Assembly: GCA_964554335.1 (NCBI GenBank)
Contig: CAZKOF010000022.1
Location: forward strand, 1 to 28,501
From: UBA3263 sp964554335
GTDB lineage: Bacteria > Bacteroidota > Bacteroidia > Bacteroidales > Muribaculaceae
Direction: 5' to 3'
DNA length: 28,501 nucleotides
Position numbers and translations under genes: made by a program. A model generated the notes under the pieces. The model ran no database searches. It saw only the letters and a program-made list of their open reading frames with translations, and was not told the DNA's origin. This document shows positions 15,872 through 23,382 of this stretch, piece by piece. Positions within the stretch are counted from its first letter, which is position 1; every line of letters begins with the position of its first letter.

Positions 15872-16362
15872 GGTTCAAGTTCTGTCCTGACTGCGGCGCA
15901 CCGCTCGGCGCCCGCGAACTTGGCGACGAAGGGATGGTACCCTGGTGCGACAACTGCGCCAAACCCTGGTTCGACATCTTCCCGACGGCGATAATAGCCC
16001 TGGTCCACAACCAAAACGGCGAAGTGCTGCTGCTGCGCCAGGAATACATATCCCACGAATTCCGCAACCTCGTCTCAGGCTATATCCAACCCGGCGAGGA
16101 CGCGGAGACGACGGCCCGCCGCGAAATTCTCGAAGAAACCGGTCTCGAGGTCAAAGAGTTGGAACCGGTGTTGACCAAATGGTTCCCCAAAAAAGAGATG
16201 CTGATGATCGGCTTCTTTGCCCGCGTAGAAACGTCGGAACTCCACCTCTCAACCGAGGTCGACTCCGCATCATGGCATCCTGCCGACAGCATCCTCCCCC
16301 TGCTCAATCAGTCCCCGACCTCAACATCGCGCGCCCTCGCCCTCCGCTTTCTTCAACGCTAA
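15868..16362 (+). CDS. Zinc-ribbon Nudix hydrolase
   Basis: A 164-residue protein with an N-terminal zinc ribbon (Cys6, Cys9, Cys27, Cys30) and a complete Nudix box beginning at Gly71: GYIQPGE, then REILEETGL (85-93), containing the metal-binding glutamates. It should cleave a nucleoside diphosphate linked to another group. The layout resembles NudC-type NAD(H)/NAD-capped RNA pyrophosphatases, but the NudC signature SQPWPFPxS after the Nudix box is not present; the matching stretch reads TKWFPKKEMLMIGFF. The substrate is thus open. It is joined to the efflux permease by an ATGA overlap, and its stop codon directly touches the stop of the convergent ccsA-type gene. Confidence 0.85.
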   Translation: MRFKFCPDCGAPLGARELGDEGMVPWCDNCAKPWFDIFPTAIIALVHNQNGEVLLLRQEYISHEFRNLVSGYIQPGEDAETTARREILEETGLEVKELEPVLTKWFPKKEMLMIGFFARVETSELHLSTEVDSASWHPADSILPLLNQSPTSTSRALALRFLQR

Positions 16363-17931
16363 TCAGCTGTAGGCGTGGAGGGAGGGGAGGAGGTTGACGC
16401 CGAAGTAGGTCATTGCGACCGAGAGGAGCGGGATGATAAACCACCATAGAGACGGGCGGCGGCGATGTAGCGGAACGGCATATATGAGAAAGGTTATGAG
16501 GGCAGCCGTCTCCTTTGGGTCCCAGCCCCAGTAACGACCCCAGGCTTCGTTGGCCCAGACTGACCCTGTGATTATTCCCAGTCCGAGAAGATAGACCGCA
16601 GGCCCGAGCAGGCGGCGAGCCCGGCGACGCATCTCTTCCCGACGGCCGAAGAGGCCGCAGACGGCAATGACGGCAACGACAATGAGCATCGCATAGGAAG
16701 TCATCACCAGACTGACGTGGAGCGATAGCCACGGCGAGTGGAGCACGGGCATCAGCGGCGTCACCATAGGGTTGGACGCCTGCAGGTGAGCGACCAGCGC
16801 CATACACCCCGCCGCCAGCAGCCCGGGAGCTTGCACCGGTTTGATAAGCAGAGCGAGCAGAGCAACCATTGCAACGAGAAACTGCAGGGTTTCGAACATT
16901 GAGGAGAAGGGCCCATGACCTAACAACAGGCATTGCACGCCTATGACGGCGAGCTGCATCAAAAGAGCCGCCCAACCGCCCCACTGCCCGATTTTTGGCC
17001 TGATGAAGCTAACCGCCGCCGACAAAAAGAGCATTATGAAGATTATGAGCGTTGACGGCACGCGATTATAGATGATTTCCGTCTCTACCCGAGCGGGAGA
17101 GAGGGGTTGCTCGTCAGACTTGGAAAAGAATTCGCCGTTGCGGAGCAGCAGAATGACTCCGACACGCTCATCGGCATCGACATCATTGGCCATCCGGTAC
17201 TCTCCGCGGCTATTGAAGCAGTCATTGAAAGAGATCTTTCCGCGCGCCGACTTGATTATCGGCTCGTCATTCCATTGGTCGGGGAAGAGCGTCAGTGAAA
17301 GGATTGCACGCTCGGCCGAGAGACCTTTGTAGGAACTCTTGCCATAGATTTTCTGCAGAGCATCATGGGCCACGGTTGAATATGGCACTACCCTGCCCTG
17401 ATATTCCACCTGAACGCGGGCAAGCGAGTCGGCAACCTCCGGTTTGACAACCGGGACCGCGCCGGCCGGGAGAAAAGCAAAGAGAAGAATAAGCAACCTG
17501 AAGCGGCGGCCGATGAGCGTCCAAACGCCGCCGACAACAAAAAGGGCATAGCCCAGAAAGCAGAGCGACGTGCCCGGCAAATCTCGCCGCAGGGCAATGA
17601 CCGAGCAGCCGTCGGGGGTAAACGACGACTGGTAGAGGCGCCAGCCCTCAACGCCGATAGGCTCGTTGACGGCCAGAGTCCGAGGCTCACCGTTGACAAT
17701 CAAATGAGACTGATAGTTGCGTGGCGCCGTGCCTCCGGGGTAATATATGGTTTCAAACTCACGGAGTTCGAGAGTGAACCCGTGGAGCGTTACCGGCTCG
17801 CCGCGGCGAAGCACGACCATGTCGTCCTCGGCGGTGAGCCATGAGATTATTCCCCCGGTCGCAATCAGCAGCAATGAGAGGTGTAGAAGAATCAGTGCCG
17901 GGCTTTGAAAAAGCCTCTTAATAAGGCTCAT
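16363..17931 (-). CDS. ResB-CcsA fused cytochrome c maturation protein (System II)
   Basis: This 522-residue inner-membrane protein carries heme across the membrane and attaches it to CxxCH motifs of apocytochromes c. The N-terminal part is a compact ResB-like region: a helix at about 9-33, an extracytoplasmic part with VTLHGFTLELREFETIYYPG, and another helix at about 120-140. The C-terminal part is CcsA-like, with several helices, His405 (SPWLSLHVSL), the heme-binding WWD segment WGRYWGWDPKET (464-475) and His519 near the end. It is much shorter than the Helicobacter-type CcsBA fusion (roughly 900-1000 residues), mostly through a reduced ResB part. It is the last gene of an operon that encodes two c-type cytochromes, and it overlaps the preceding gene by 14 nt. 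Confidence 0.88.
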   Translation of the reverse strand: MSLIKRLFQSPALILLHLSLLLIATGGIISWLTAEDDMVVLRRGEPVTLHGFTLELREFETIYYPGGTAPRNYQSHLIVNGEPRTLAVNEPIGVEGWRLYQSSFTPDGCSVIALRRDLPGTSLCFLGYALFVVGGVWTLIGRRFRLLILLFAFLPAGAVPVVKPEVADSLARVQVEYQGRVVPYSTVAHDALQKIYGKSSYKGLSAERAILSLTLFPDQWNDEPIIKSARGKISFNDCFNSRGEYRMANDVDADERVGVILLLRNGEFFSKSDEQPLSPARVETEIIYNRVPSTLIIFIMLFLSAAVSFIRPKIGQWGGWAALLMQLAVIGVQCLLLGHGPFSSMFETLQFLVAMVALLALLIKPVQAPGLLAAGCMALVAHLQASNPMVTPLMPVLHSPWLSLHVSLVMTSYAMLIVVAVIAVCGLFGRREEMRRRARRLLGPAVYLLGLGIITGSVWANEAWGRYWGWDPKETAALITFLIYAVPLHRRRPSLWWFIIPLLSVAMTYFGVNLLPSLHAYS

Positions 17932-19009
17932 AGTCCGTGGTCACGGGCTTGAAGGCCATGCACTCCATTTCAATGAGCCACGTCGGGCGACACACCGGAG
18001 CATGGACCAACACATATGGGATGTCCTCAAAACGCTCAGCAAAGATTGCCTCGACCTCGGGCGTATCGGCGATGTCGCGGAGGTAAACAATGAGATGCCC
18101 GACATGTGAGAAATCACATCCGGCAGCATCAAGCAGCGCCCCGACGTTCTCGATCATGCGCTCGGTCTGACAGGCGATGTCTCCGACATGAACAACCTCG
18201 CCGCGATTGTTGATGCTGGCGGTTCCGGAAACGTAGACGTGGCGGCGATCACCGAAATCCACGGCCGTCGCACGCTCGAAGGAAACGCCATATTCGCTGG
18301 TCGGATTTAGGTGGGTGCGTGCCTCGATCTGCTCAACCTGTCGCGGGTCGATGCCGAGGTGGCAGAGAGAGTCCATCTGAACGGTAACGGTCGGATCCTC
18401 GTGGGAGCCGTTAATCCCTGTAGAAGCGATGAAATGGGTGTCGGTCGAGAGGCCATTGAGAGCAAAGAGTTCATTGCGTCCGGCAACAACCCCGGCGTAG
18501 TTAACGTCAATATCGCGGACAAAAAGCCATGTGCGCAGGCAGTTATTGAGCATTGAGCCTCCGCGGTCACAGAGCTCCAGGGCAAGATCGCCGAGCATTG
18601 CACGCGTGGCCGTCGATGATTGTAGGCCCGGCTCGCAGGCAGAGGTGCGCAGCAGAGTCGTGTACCCGCCGTGGGCCACGGCATAATATCCGCCTTTCTC
18701 GGCCTTGACCTCAACCCCCTCCTGAAGCCATATCCATGCGGCGACTTTCATCCCCGCCACAGGCGACTGCTCCACGACCGAGACGGCACATCCGAAGTCG
18801 ATGGCGCGGACCTCAGCAGCCTGATTCGCAGCATCGCTGAGAAAAAAGCGCACCATCACGGGAGTGAGTCGCGTGCGGCCGGCAACGTCACGCATGCCGG
18901 CGACCACCTCGGCAAGTTGTCCGCTGAAAAATCCACGACTTTCGGGACAGACAACCGCATGGGCCTCACGGCGGCCATCAGACGAAGTAAATATCTTTTC
19001 TTTAATCAT
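17918..19009 (-). CDS. RidA/chorismatase-like two-part protein
   Basis: This 363-residue soluble protein has no signal peptide. The C-terminal third (about 230-355) is a RidA/YjgF-type domain with the late segment APVCRPTWLIEMECMA; Arg341 and Glu347 or Glu349 match the conserved Arg and Glu of the RidA pocket. The N-terminal part (about 1-220) is longer and divergent but seems to share the same fold, an arrangement like the FkbO/Hyg5/XanB2 chorismatases. It could be an imine deaminase, a chorismate-cleaving enzyme or an uncharacterised relative; I cannot decide between them. It lies between a cytochrome c gene (6-nt gap) and the heme lyase gene (14-nt overlap), an unexpected place for a cytosolic enzyme. 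Confidence 0.7.
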   Translation of the reverse strand: MIKEKIFTSSDGRREAHAVVCPESRGFFSGQLAEVVAGMRDVAGRTRLTPVMVRFFLSDAANQAAEVRAIDFGCAVSVVEQSPVAGMKVAAWIWLQEGVEVKAEKGGYYAVAHGGYTTLLRTSACEPGLQSSTATRAMLGDLALELCDRGGSMLNNCLRTWLFVRDIDVNYAGVVAGRNELFALNGLSTDTHFIASTGINGSHEDPTVTVQMDSLCHLGIDPRQVEQIEARTHLNPTSEYGVSFERATAVDFGDRRHVYVSGTASINNRGEVVHVGDIACQTERMIENVGALLDAAGCDFSHVGHLIVYLRDIADTPEVEAIFAERFEDIPYVLVHAPVCRPTWLIEMECMAFKPVTTDYEPY

Positions 19010-19015
19010 ATAATG

Positions 19016-19441
19016 TCACTCAAGATCTATCCAGGTTGCGAGGAGATATTTTTCAGAATCGTCGAGAAGATTGTTGTGGGTGTATTTCCAGAAGACTGAA
19101 ACGTCTGACGCCACGGTCTGATAGAGCAGACTGGCGGCATGGTCGCCGGGGACGAGCAACGTTGCGCCCTCAACGACCGCCGACGGCTGCTCTCTCAGGC
19201 TCTCGAGGCTTTGCCCTTCAGTCAGGAAGAGTCCGGCAGCCGCAGAGCCGTTACCTCCGTGACAGGCGATGCAGTGAGCGTCGAAAATATGACGCTGCAC
19301 ACTCTGGCGCAGGGTCAGGTCCTCGCCCGTGGCCGGTTCAATCGGAGTGTGGGTCTCCACAATCCGGCCCTCGTCGCATGCCGATAGACCGACCATAGCC
19401 ATGGCCGAGACTAACGGAGCCAAGAAGCATTTCATAGTCAT
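19016..19441 (-). CDS. Small mono-heme cytochrome c lipoprotein
   Basis: A 141-residue lipoprotein (lipobox LSAC, Cys22, followed by DEGR) with a single heme-binding motif CIACH (Cys57, Cys60, His61). Family members normally have a Met about 60 residues later as second heme-iron ligand. No Met occurs anywhere after residue 16; His101 and His122 (KYTHNN, at the usual Met place) are the candidates, which would make it bis-His and of low potential. The second ATG (19435) would give a more usual MK start and is an equal choice. It lies 17 nt after the porin gene, and probably shuttles electrons to or from the di-heme oxidoreductase of the same operon. Confidence 0.85.
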   Translation of the reverse strand: MTMKCFLAPLVSAMAMVGLSACDEGRIVETHTPIEPATGEDLTLRQSVQRHIFDAHCIACHGGNGSAAAGLFLTEGQSLESLREQPSAVVEGATLLVPGDHAASLLYQTVASDVSVFWKYTHNNLLDDSEKYLLATWIDLE

Positions 19442-19458
19442 ATAACGTACGCCGGGAA

Positions 19459-20670
19459 TTAAAAAGTATATTGCAACTGAACTTGGGCAAAATGAGTCGA
19501 GAGTCCCAGAGCGTCGTTGTCGCGGTCGAGTTGGGTTGCGTGGCCCGTACGCCCCATGTAGCGATACATTGCCTGGAGTTTGAGGTTCGCGCCTTTGACG
19601 AAATAATTAACTCCGACAGAGGGCATATTGAGCAGGCCACCCTCGTCGAGACCGTTGCGGTCAAAAAGGTCGTAACGCAGGCAACATTGAACCCGCGGAG
19701 CCACGAAGTAGCCGGCCTGGACGTATCCGCCGAGGTAGTCGAAAGTATCGTCGATTTTCTGACGGCGTGTGAATCCGACATGCATGTAATAGAGCTCCGC
19801 ACCCAGATATAGGCGGTTGTAGAGCCATGCGAACTCAGCTCCGGCGCGGAAATCGTTGGTGCTCTCGTTTTCGCTTTCGACATTTAGACTGGCCGAGAGG
19901 CCAACGAGCATCTTGTTGAGGTTTAACTGATTGGGGTTACCCTGCGTTGCAGGCATAACGCCGAAGGGCTGGAAAGTCAAGCGTGCGGCATAGAGCATCG
20001 AGGGAATATGCCAGTCGTCGCTCCAGGTCTTGGTTGCCGTGTTGATAGCAGAGCCCGTGCCGTTGAAAACCCCGACCTGATAACCGAACTTACGGGCAAC
20101 GAGACCGTGGAGCTCCACTCCGAGGTCAAAGCCCGTGGCTATATGCGGCGCAACGGCGTTGAGCGAATAGGGGAAGATTACCGACGACGTCAGCGACTCC
20201 GGCAGCGAGGAGAACATCGTCTCTCCTAAAGTGGTCAGGTAAGCGTGGGAGTAAGGAGTCTTGAACTTACCGACACGTGCGGCAAACTCATCGCAAACTT
20301 TCATGTCGGCCCATGCCTGCTGAAGAATTTGCTGACCCGATGCCGCGGCATTGATTGAGAGATTGTAGGTTATGAACCCGAAAGCATTGCCCGTAAAACC
20401 GAGCACGGCATAGGGAATCGCGAAGCCCGACTGGGCAATGTGGTCCTGGTTATATGCCGGATCGAGGCCCTGGGAGTCGTAATAGTTGAAGTTGGCCGAT
20501 GCCTGCACGAGCAGGTAGGGTTTGAAAACGAATTTGCCGTCTTTCGAGCCCCAGCTGAAGCCGTTTCGTCCGGCAAAGGAGACAACGCCGTTTTCGGTGT
20601 CGGCCTCATATTGCGCAGAAGCAACTAACGGGAGGAGAGATATGGTTGCGATAATTATTCTCTTGAACAT
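19459..20670 (-). CDS. Outer-membrane porin, OprO/OprP-like (second of the operon)
   Basis: A 403-residue beta-barrel with a signal peptide (MFKRIIIATISLLPLVASA), alternating strands rich in aromatic residues, a strand-like C-terminus ending in Phe (FAQVQLQYTF), and motifs of the phosphate-selective porin group, for example FAARVGKFKTPYSHAYLTT and YVQAGYFVAPRVQCCLRYD. The pair of Cys in that strand is unusual for a porin. It follows an AT-rich 7-nt repeat block and precedes the cytochrome c gene. Substrate unknown; the iron/redox context suggests a metal complex or anion rather than phosphate. Confidence 0.8.
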   Translation of the reverse strand: MFKRIIIATISLLPLVASAQYEADTENGVVSFAGRNGFSWGSKDGKFVFKPYLLVQASANFNYYDSQGLDPAYNQDHIAQSGFAIPYAVLGFTGNAFGFITYNLSINAAASGQQILQQAWADMKVCDEFAARVGKFKTPYSHAYLTTLGETMFSSLPESLTSSVIFPYSLNAVAPHIATGFDLGVELHGLVARKFGYQVGVFNGTGSAINTATKTWSDDWHIPSMLYAARLTFQPFGVMPATQGNPNQLNLNKMLVGLSASLNVESENESTNDFRAGAEFAWLYNRLYLGAELYYMHVGFTRRQKIDDTFDYLGGYVQAGYFVAPRVQCCLRYDLFDRNGLDEGGLLNMPSVGVNYFVKGANLKLQAMYRYMGRTGHATQLDRDNDALGLSTHFAQVQLQYTF

Positions 20671-20675
20671 TCAGA

Positions 20676-20757
20676 AATGAGAAATGAAGAATGAAAAATG
20701 AAAAATGAAAAATGAGAAATGAAGAATGAAAAATGAAAAATGAAAAATGAAAAATGG
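20676..20757 (-). repeat. CATTTTT tandem repeat with 35-bp higher-order period
   Basis: On the plus strand this reads as GAAAAATG-type units, that is CATTTTT on the sense strand of the porin gene starting at 20670. A block starting GAAATGAAGAATG at 20681 recurs at 20716, giving a 35-nt period of five 7-nt units. It fills the 97-nt gap between the di-heme oxidoreductase and the porin. No TAnnTTTG promoter element was seen between it and the start codon. Confidence 0.85.
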
Positions 20758-20767
20758 TTAACTTTTT

Positions 20768-22198
20768 CTACAGGCTTTCGAGGAAACGGATAAGGGCGGC
20801 ACGGTCATCGGCACTCATGCGGGCGAAGATTTGGCGGGAGATTTCGCCCTCGCCGCCGTGCCACATTATTGCCTCGGTCAGATTGCGGGCGCGACCGTCA
20901 TGGAGAAAATATGTGTGGGCGTTGACTTTCTCCTGCAGTCCGATGCCCCAGAGAGGCGTTGTGCGCCACTCGTTGCCCATGGCCAGGCCGGACGGGTAGT
21001 TATCATTGAGTCCGACCCCCATGATTTCCGAACCCATGTCGTGGAGCAGGAAATCGCTGTAGGGGTGAATCGTCTGCGAACCGAGCCAGGGCAGCTGAGT
21101 GCCGTTGAGGAGCACGGATCCGCGCGGTCGGGTATGGAGCGTCGTGACGTGACATAGATGACACTTCGCTTCGTAGAACTTGCGCTGACCGAGCTGAACC
21201 TCCGGGTCATTCACATCGCGGCGCGCGGGAACTCCGAGGCTCTGCATGTAGAGGTCAACGTTTTCCATGTCTTCAGTCGAGACGTCGAGCTTGTCGTAGA
21301 GCAGGCCCATCATCGAGCCCTGGCTCATCTGCACCTGACCCTCGCAGATTTCTTCGGGATAGCGCGAGTTGGTGCAGCCCATATCGCTCGAAAAACCGAG
21401 CTCCACCGTAAGGTCGGCGTGCTGGGCCTTATTGCCCGAGATTCCGAGGCTGGTGATTCCGCGTTCACTGATGTAGTTGCATCGACCCGAAATTCCGTAT
21501 TCCGGGAACTGGTTTTGAGCCGCCAGAGCCTCGATTTCGTTGGGGTCGAGCGCCATCATCGGGCCCAGGCCGACATGACGCAAGGGAATGCGCACGGTGC
21601 AGAAAAGCTCGTCGGGCGAATAGGCTTTGTCATACCAGTCGGTAATGGTGTAAGTCGGAGCAGCGAGTTCATAGGTCGTGCCGTCGTCGAAGCGGAACGT
21701 TTCGTAGCGCCAGTCAACCTTCAGCTTACCCTCGGGTGTGACGCCATAGATTGCCTGGTCGTGGAGAACACGACCATACTCGCGGAACTGCGCGCCGTTC
21801 TTGCGGTTGATGTAGACAAGCTGCGCCGAGAACCCATAGGGTCCCGAGCCGTTGTCGGCCCATCCCGCAGGCTTTGTGCGCCCGGCATTGGAGTGACAGC
21901 TGCCACAACTGAAGCCGGCATAGACCGGACCGAGACCGCCGCCATATTCGTTGGATTGGGTGCGCATGTCGTCATAGAGTTTATCGCCGCGGATGAAGCG
22001 CGAGGAGTAGGTGCCGCTGACCCAGTCGGCCGGCGAGTCATAGGCCTTCGACGAGTTCATAAAGACGGTGGAGATCCCGGCCGATAGCTCATAGCCCGCC
22101 GGGATCTCCATGTCCGTGACGTCGAACCCGTCGTCAAACGGGTCACACGACGTCAGCAGTACAATTCCGATAAGTGATAAGTAAAAGGTTAGTTTCAT
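20768..22198 (-). CDS. Di-heme oxidoreductase lipoprotein (DHOR/DUF1111 family)
   Basis: A 476-residue lipoprotein (lipobox LTSC, Cys18, followed by DPFDDGFD) with two c-type heme motifs, CGSCH (98-102) and CHLCH (346-350). Family-typical segments are IHPYSDFLLHDMG, TPLWGIGL and FLHDGRARNLTEAIMWHGGEG. This family (putative di-heme peroxidases or thiol oxidoreductases) is regularly encoded beside imelysin genes in Proteobacteria, where an iron-linked function is suspected. The acidic tail after Cys18 suggests surface exposure. Maturation needs the heme lyase at the operon end. The gene starts 9 nt after the imelysin-like gene stops. Electron donor, acceptor and substrate are unknown. Confidence 0.9.
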   Translation of the reverse strand: MKLTFYLSLIGIVLLTSCDPFDDGFDVTDMEIPAGYELSAGISTVFMNSSKAYDSPADWVSGTYSSRFIRGDKLYDDMRTQSNEYGGGLGPVYAGFSCGSCHSNAGRTKPAGWADNGSGPYGFSAQLVYINRKNGAQFREYGRVLHDQAIYGVTPEGKLKVDWRYETFRFDDGTTYELAAPTYTITDWYDKAYSPDELFCTVRIPLRHVGLGPMMALDPNEIEALAAQNQFPEYGISGRCNYISERGITSLGISGNKAQHADLTVELGFSSDMGCTNSRYPEEICEGQVQMSQGSMMGLLYDKLDVSTEDMENVDLYMQSLGVPARRDVNDPEVQLGQRKFYEAKCHLCHVTTLHTRPRGSVLLNGTQLPWLGSQTIHPYSDFLLHDMGSEIMGVGLNDNYPSGLAMGNEWRTTPLWGIGLQEKVNAHTYFLHDGRARNLTEAIMWHGGEGEISRQIFARMSADDRAALIRFLESL

Positions 22199-22207
22199 CT
22201 GTGAAGA

Positions 22208-23356
22208 TTAGAGCTGGTCGACTGTACGGGGTTTGCCATCCTTGAAAATCAGGAATTCGAGGGTGTGAAATCCGCGCACGTTCTGCGAAGCCTCGCTGAC
22301 ATTGCCGTCGTCGCCGGTAATATCGAGGTCGCTGAGATTTCCGCTGGAGATGTGGTTCTCAATAGCGGTCTGGTCCAGGGGCCAGCTATCCATGTTGGGG
22401 TCGAGACCGAGGGCATCGACAGGGCCGAAGAGAAACGCTTCGCTCTTTTCCCAGGGTTCGCGTGCAGAGAACCATGCCTCGGCAGCGGCTTCGAATGTTG
22501 CGTCGCTGGGATTGAGCGCCATTGCGTGAACGGCGTCATAGAGCGTTTCTGTGCGTTCTTTAAGAAGCTCGTAGGTCGGCATAACGACAACGTCGACATA
22601 GTTCACAACAATAGCGTCGAGCTCGGCATCATGGCCCTGCAGGTTGGCGAAGAAAGACTTCAGATCGTAGTTAAGAACGTCGTCGAGATTTGCGCAGGCA
22701 GTCATTGCCGTAACAGCCTCCGTGGAGTTGATGTTGTTGCGGAACGGAGGGGGGATGGCCATGATTGCCGTGTGGGCCAGGGCAATGCGCTCCTTGACGG
22801 AGTCGTCAAGGTCGGGATCTATCGAGGCGACGAGAGCCGACATCGATGCAGAGGCCGGATTTTCGTCGAGAGAGCCGTAATAACTGTTGCGAATAGAGAG
22901 GATGTTGTTGGCATAGTCTTCGCGCGAATGCCAGCTATACCACGATTCGACGGCATAGAGCGCCTGTTGCGTCTTTCCGGAAACATAGAGATCGAGCGGG
23001 TCGCCGATTTTCGCCGTACCTACCTCATTGGCGATGTCAGAGCAGCCGTCGATGATTTGCTCAATACAACTCTCGGCCGAGGTGTAAGTCGATGTGTGTT
23101 CCTTAAAAATCTTTGCAAACGCATCGCCATCCTCATAGCTGACTTTCCAGGAGTTCAGGAGGTCCGCGGCGTCTTGCTTCAGAAGTTTGGCTACCTGATC
23201 GGCATATTTGGTCCAGTTCGCAAGATTCTCTTTGGTAATTTCAGGTGTTACGTCCTCCTCGCCGCCGGTTTCGATGTCTTCTCCCTTCTCATCATCGCAT
23301 GCAGCGAGCGTCAGCGCTACGGCCATTGCGGCCATCATCTTGATTGTTTTTTTCAT
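22208..23356 (-). CDS. Imelysin-like lipoprotein, circularly permuted type
   Basis: A 382-residue, all-helical lipoprotein (lipobox LAAC, Cys20, followed by DDEKGEDIETGGEED, strongly acidic and likely a surface-export signal). The family is implicated in iron uptake and related to EfeO. The key GxHxxE motif is present as GFHTLE at 362-367, right at the C-terminus, rather than near the middle; this fits the circularly permuted form known from the Bacteroides ovatus structure. Other family features are AEAWFSAREPWEKSEAFLFG and LDPNMDSWPLD. It is likely a metal-binding protein rather than a peptidase, although the family was once listed as peptidase M75. It lies between a porin gene (26-nt gap) and the di-heme oxidoreductase (9-nt gap). 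Confidence 0.9.
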   Translation of the reverse strand: MKKTIKMMAAMAVALTLAACDDEKGEDIETGGEEDVTPEITKENLANWTKYADQVAKLLKQDAADLLNSWKVSYEDGDAFAKIFKEHTSTYTSAESCIEQIIDGCSDIANEVGTAKIGDPLDLYVSGKTQQALYAVESWYSWHSREDYANNILSIRNSYYGSLDENPASASMSALVASIDPDLDDSVKERIALAHTAIMAIPPPFRNNINSTEAVTAMTACANLDDVLNYDLKSFFANLQGHDAELDAIVVNYVDVVVMPTYELLKERTETLYDAVHAMALNPSDATFEAAAEAWFSAREPWEKSEAFLFGPVDALGLDPNMDSWPLDQTAIENHISSGNLSDLDITGDDGNVSEASQNVRGFHTLEFLIFKDGKPRTVDQL

Positions 23357-23382
23357 TTTAGATTTTATATTAAATTATTTAG

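Noticed and set aside
20676..20757. Possible CRISPR array
   Set aside because: The units are 7 nt, contiguous and without unique spacers; it is a simple tandem repeat and no cas gene is near.
21158..22087. Plus-strand open frame of 309 codons opposite the di-heme oxidoreductase
   Set aside because: The minus strand encodes both CxxCH motifs and conserved DHOR segments; the antisense frame shows none.
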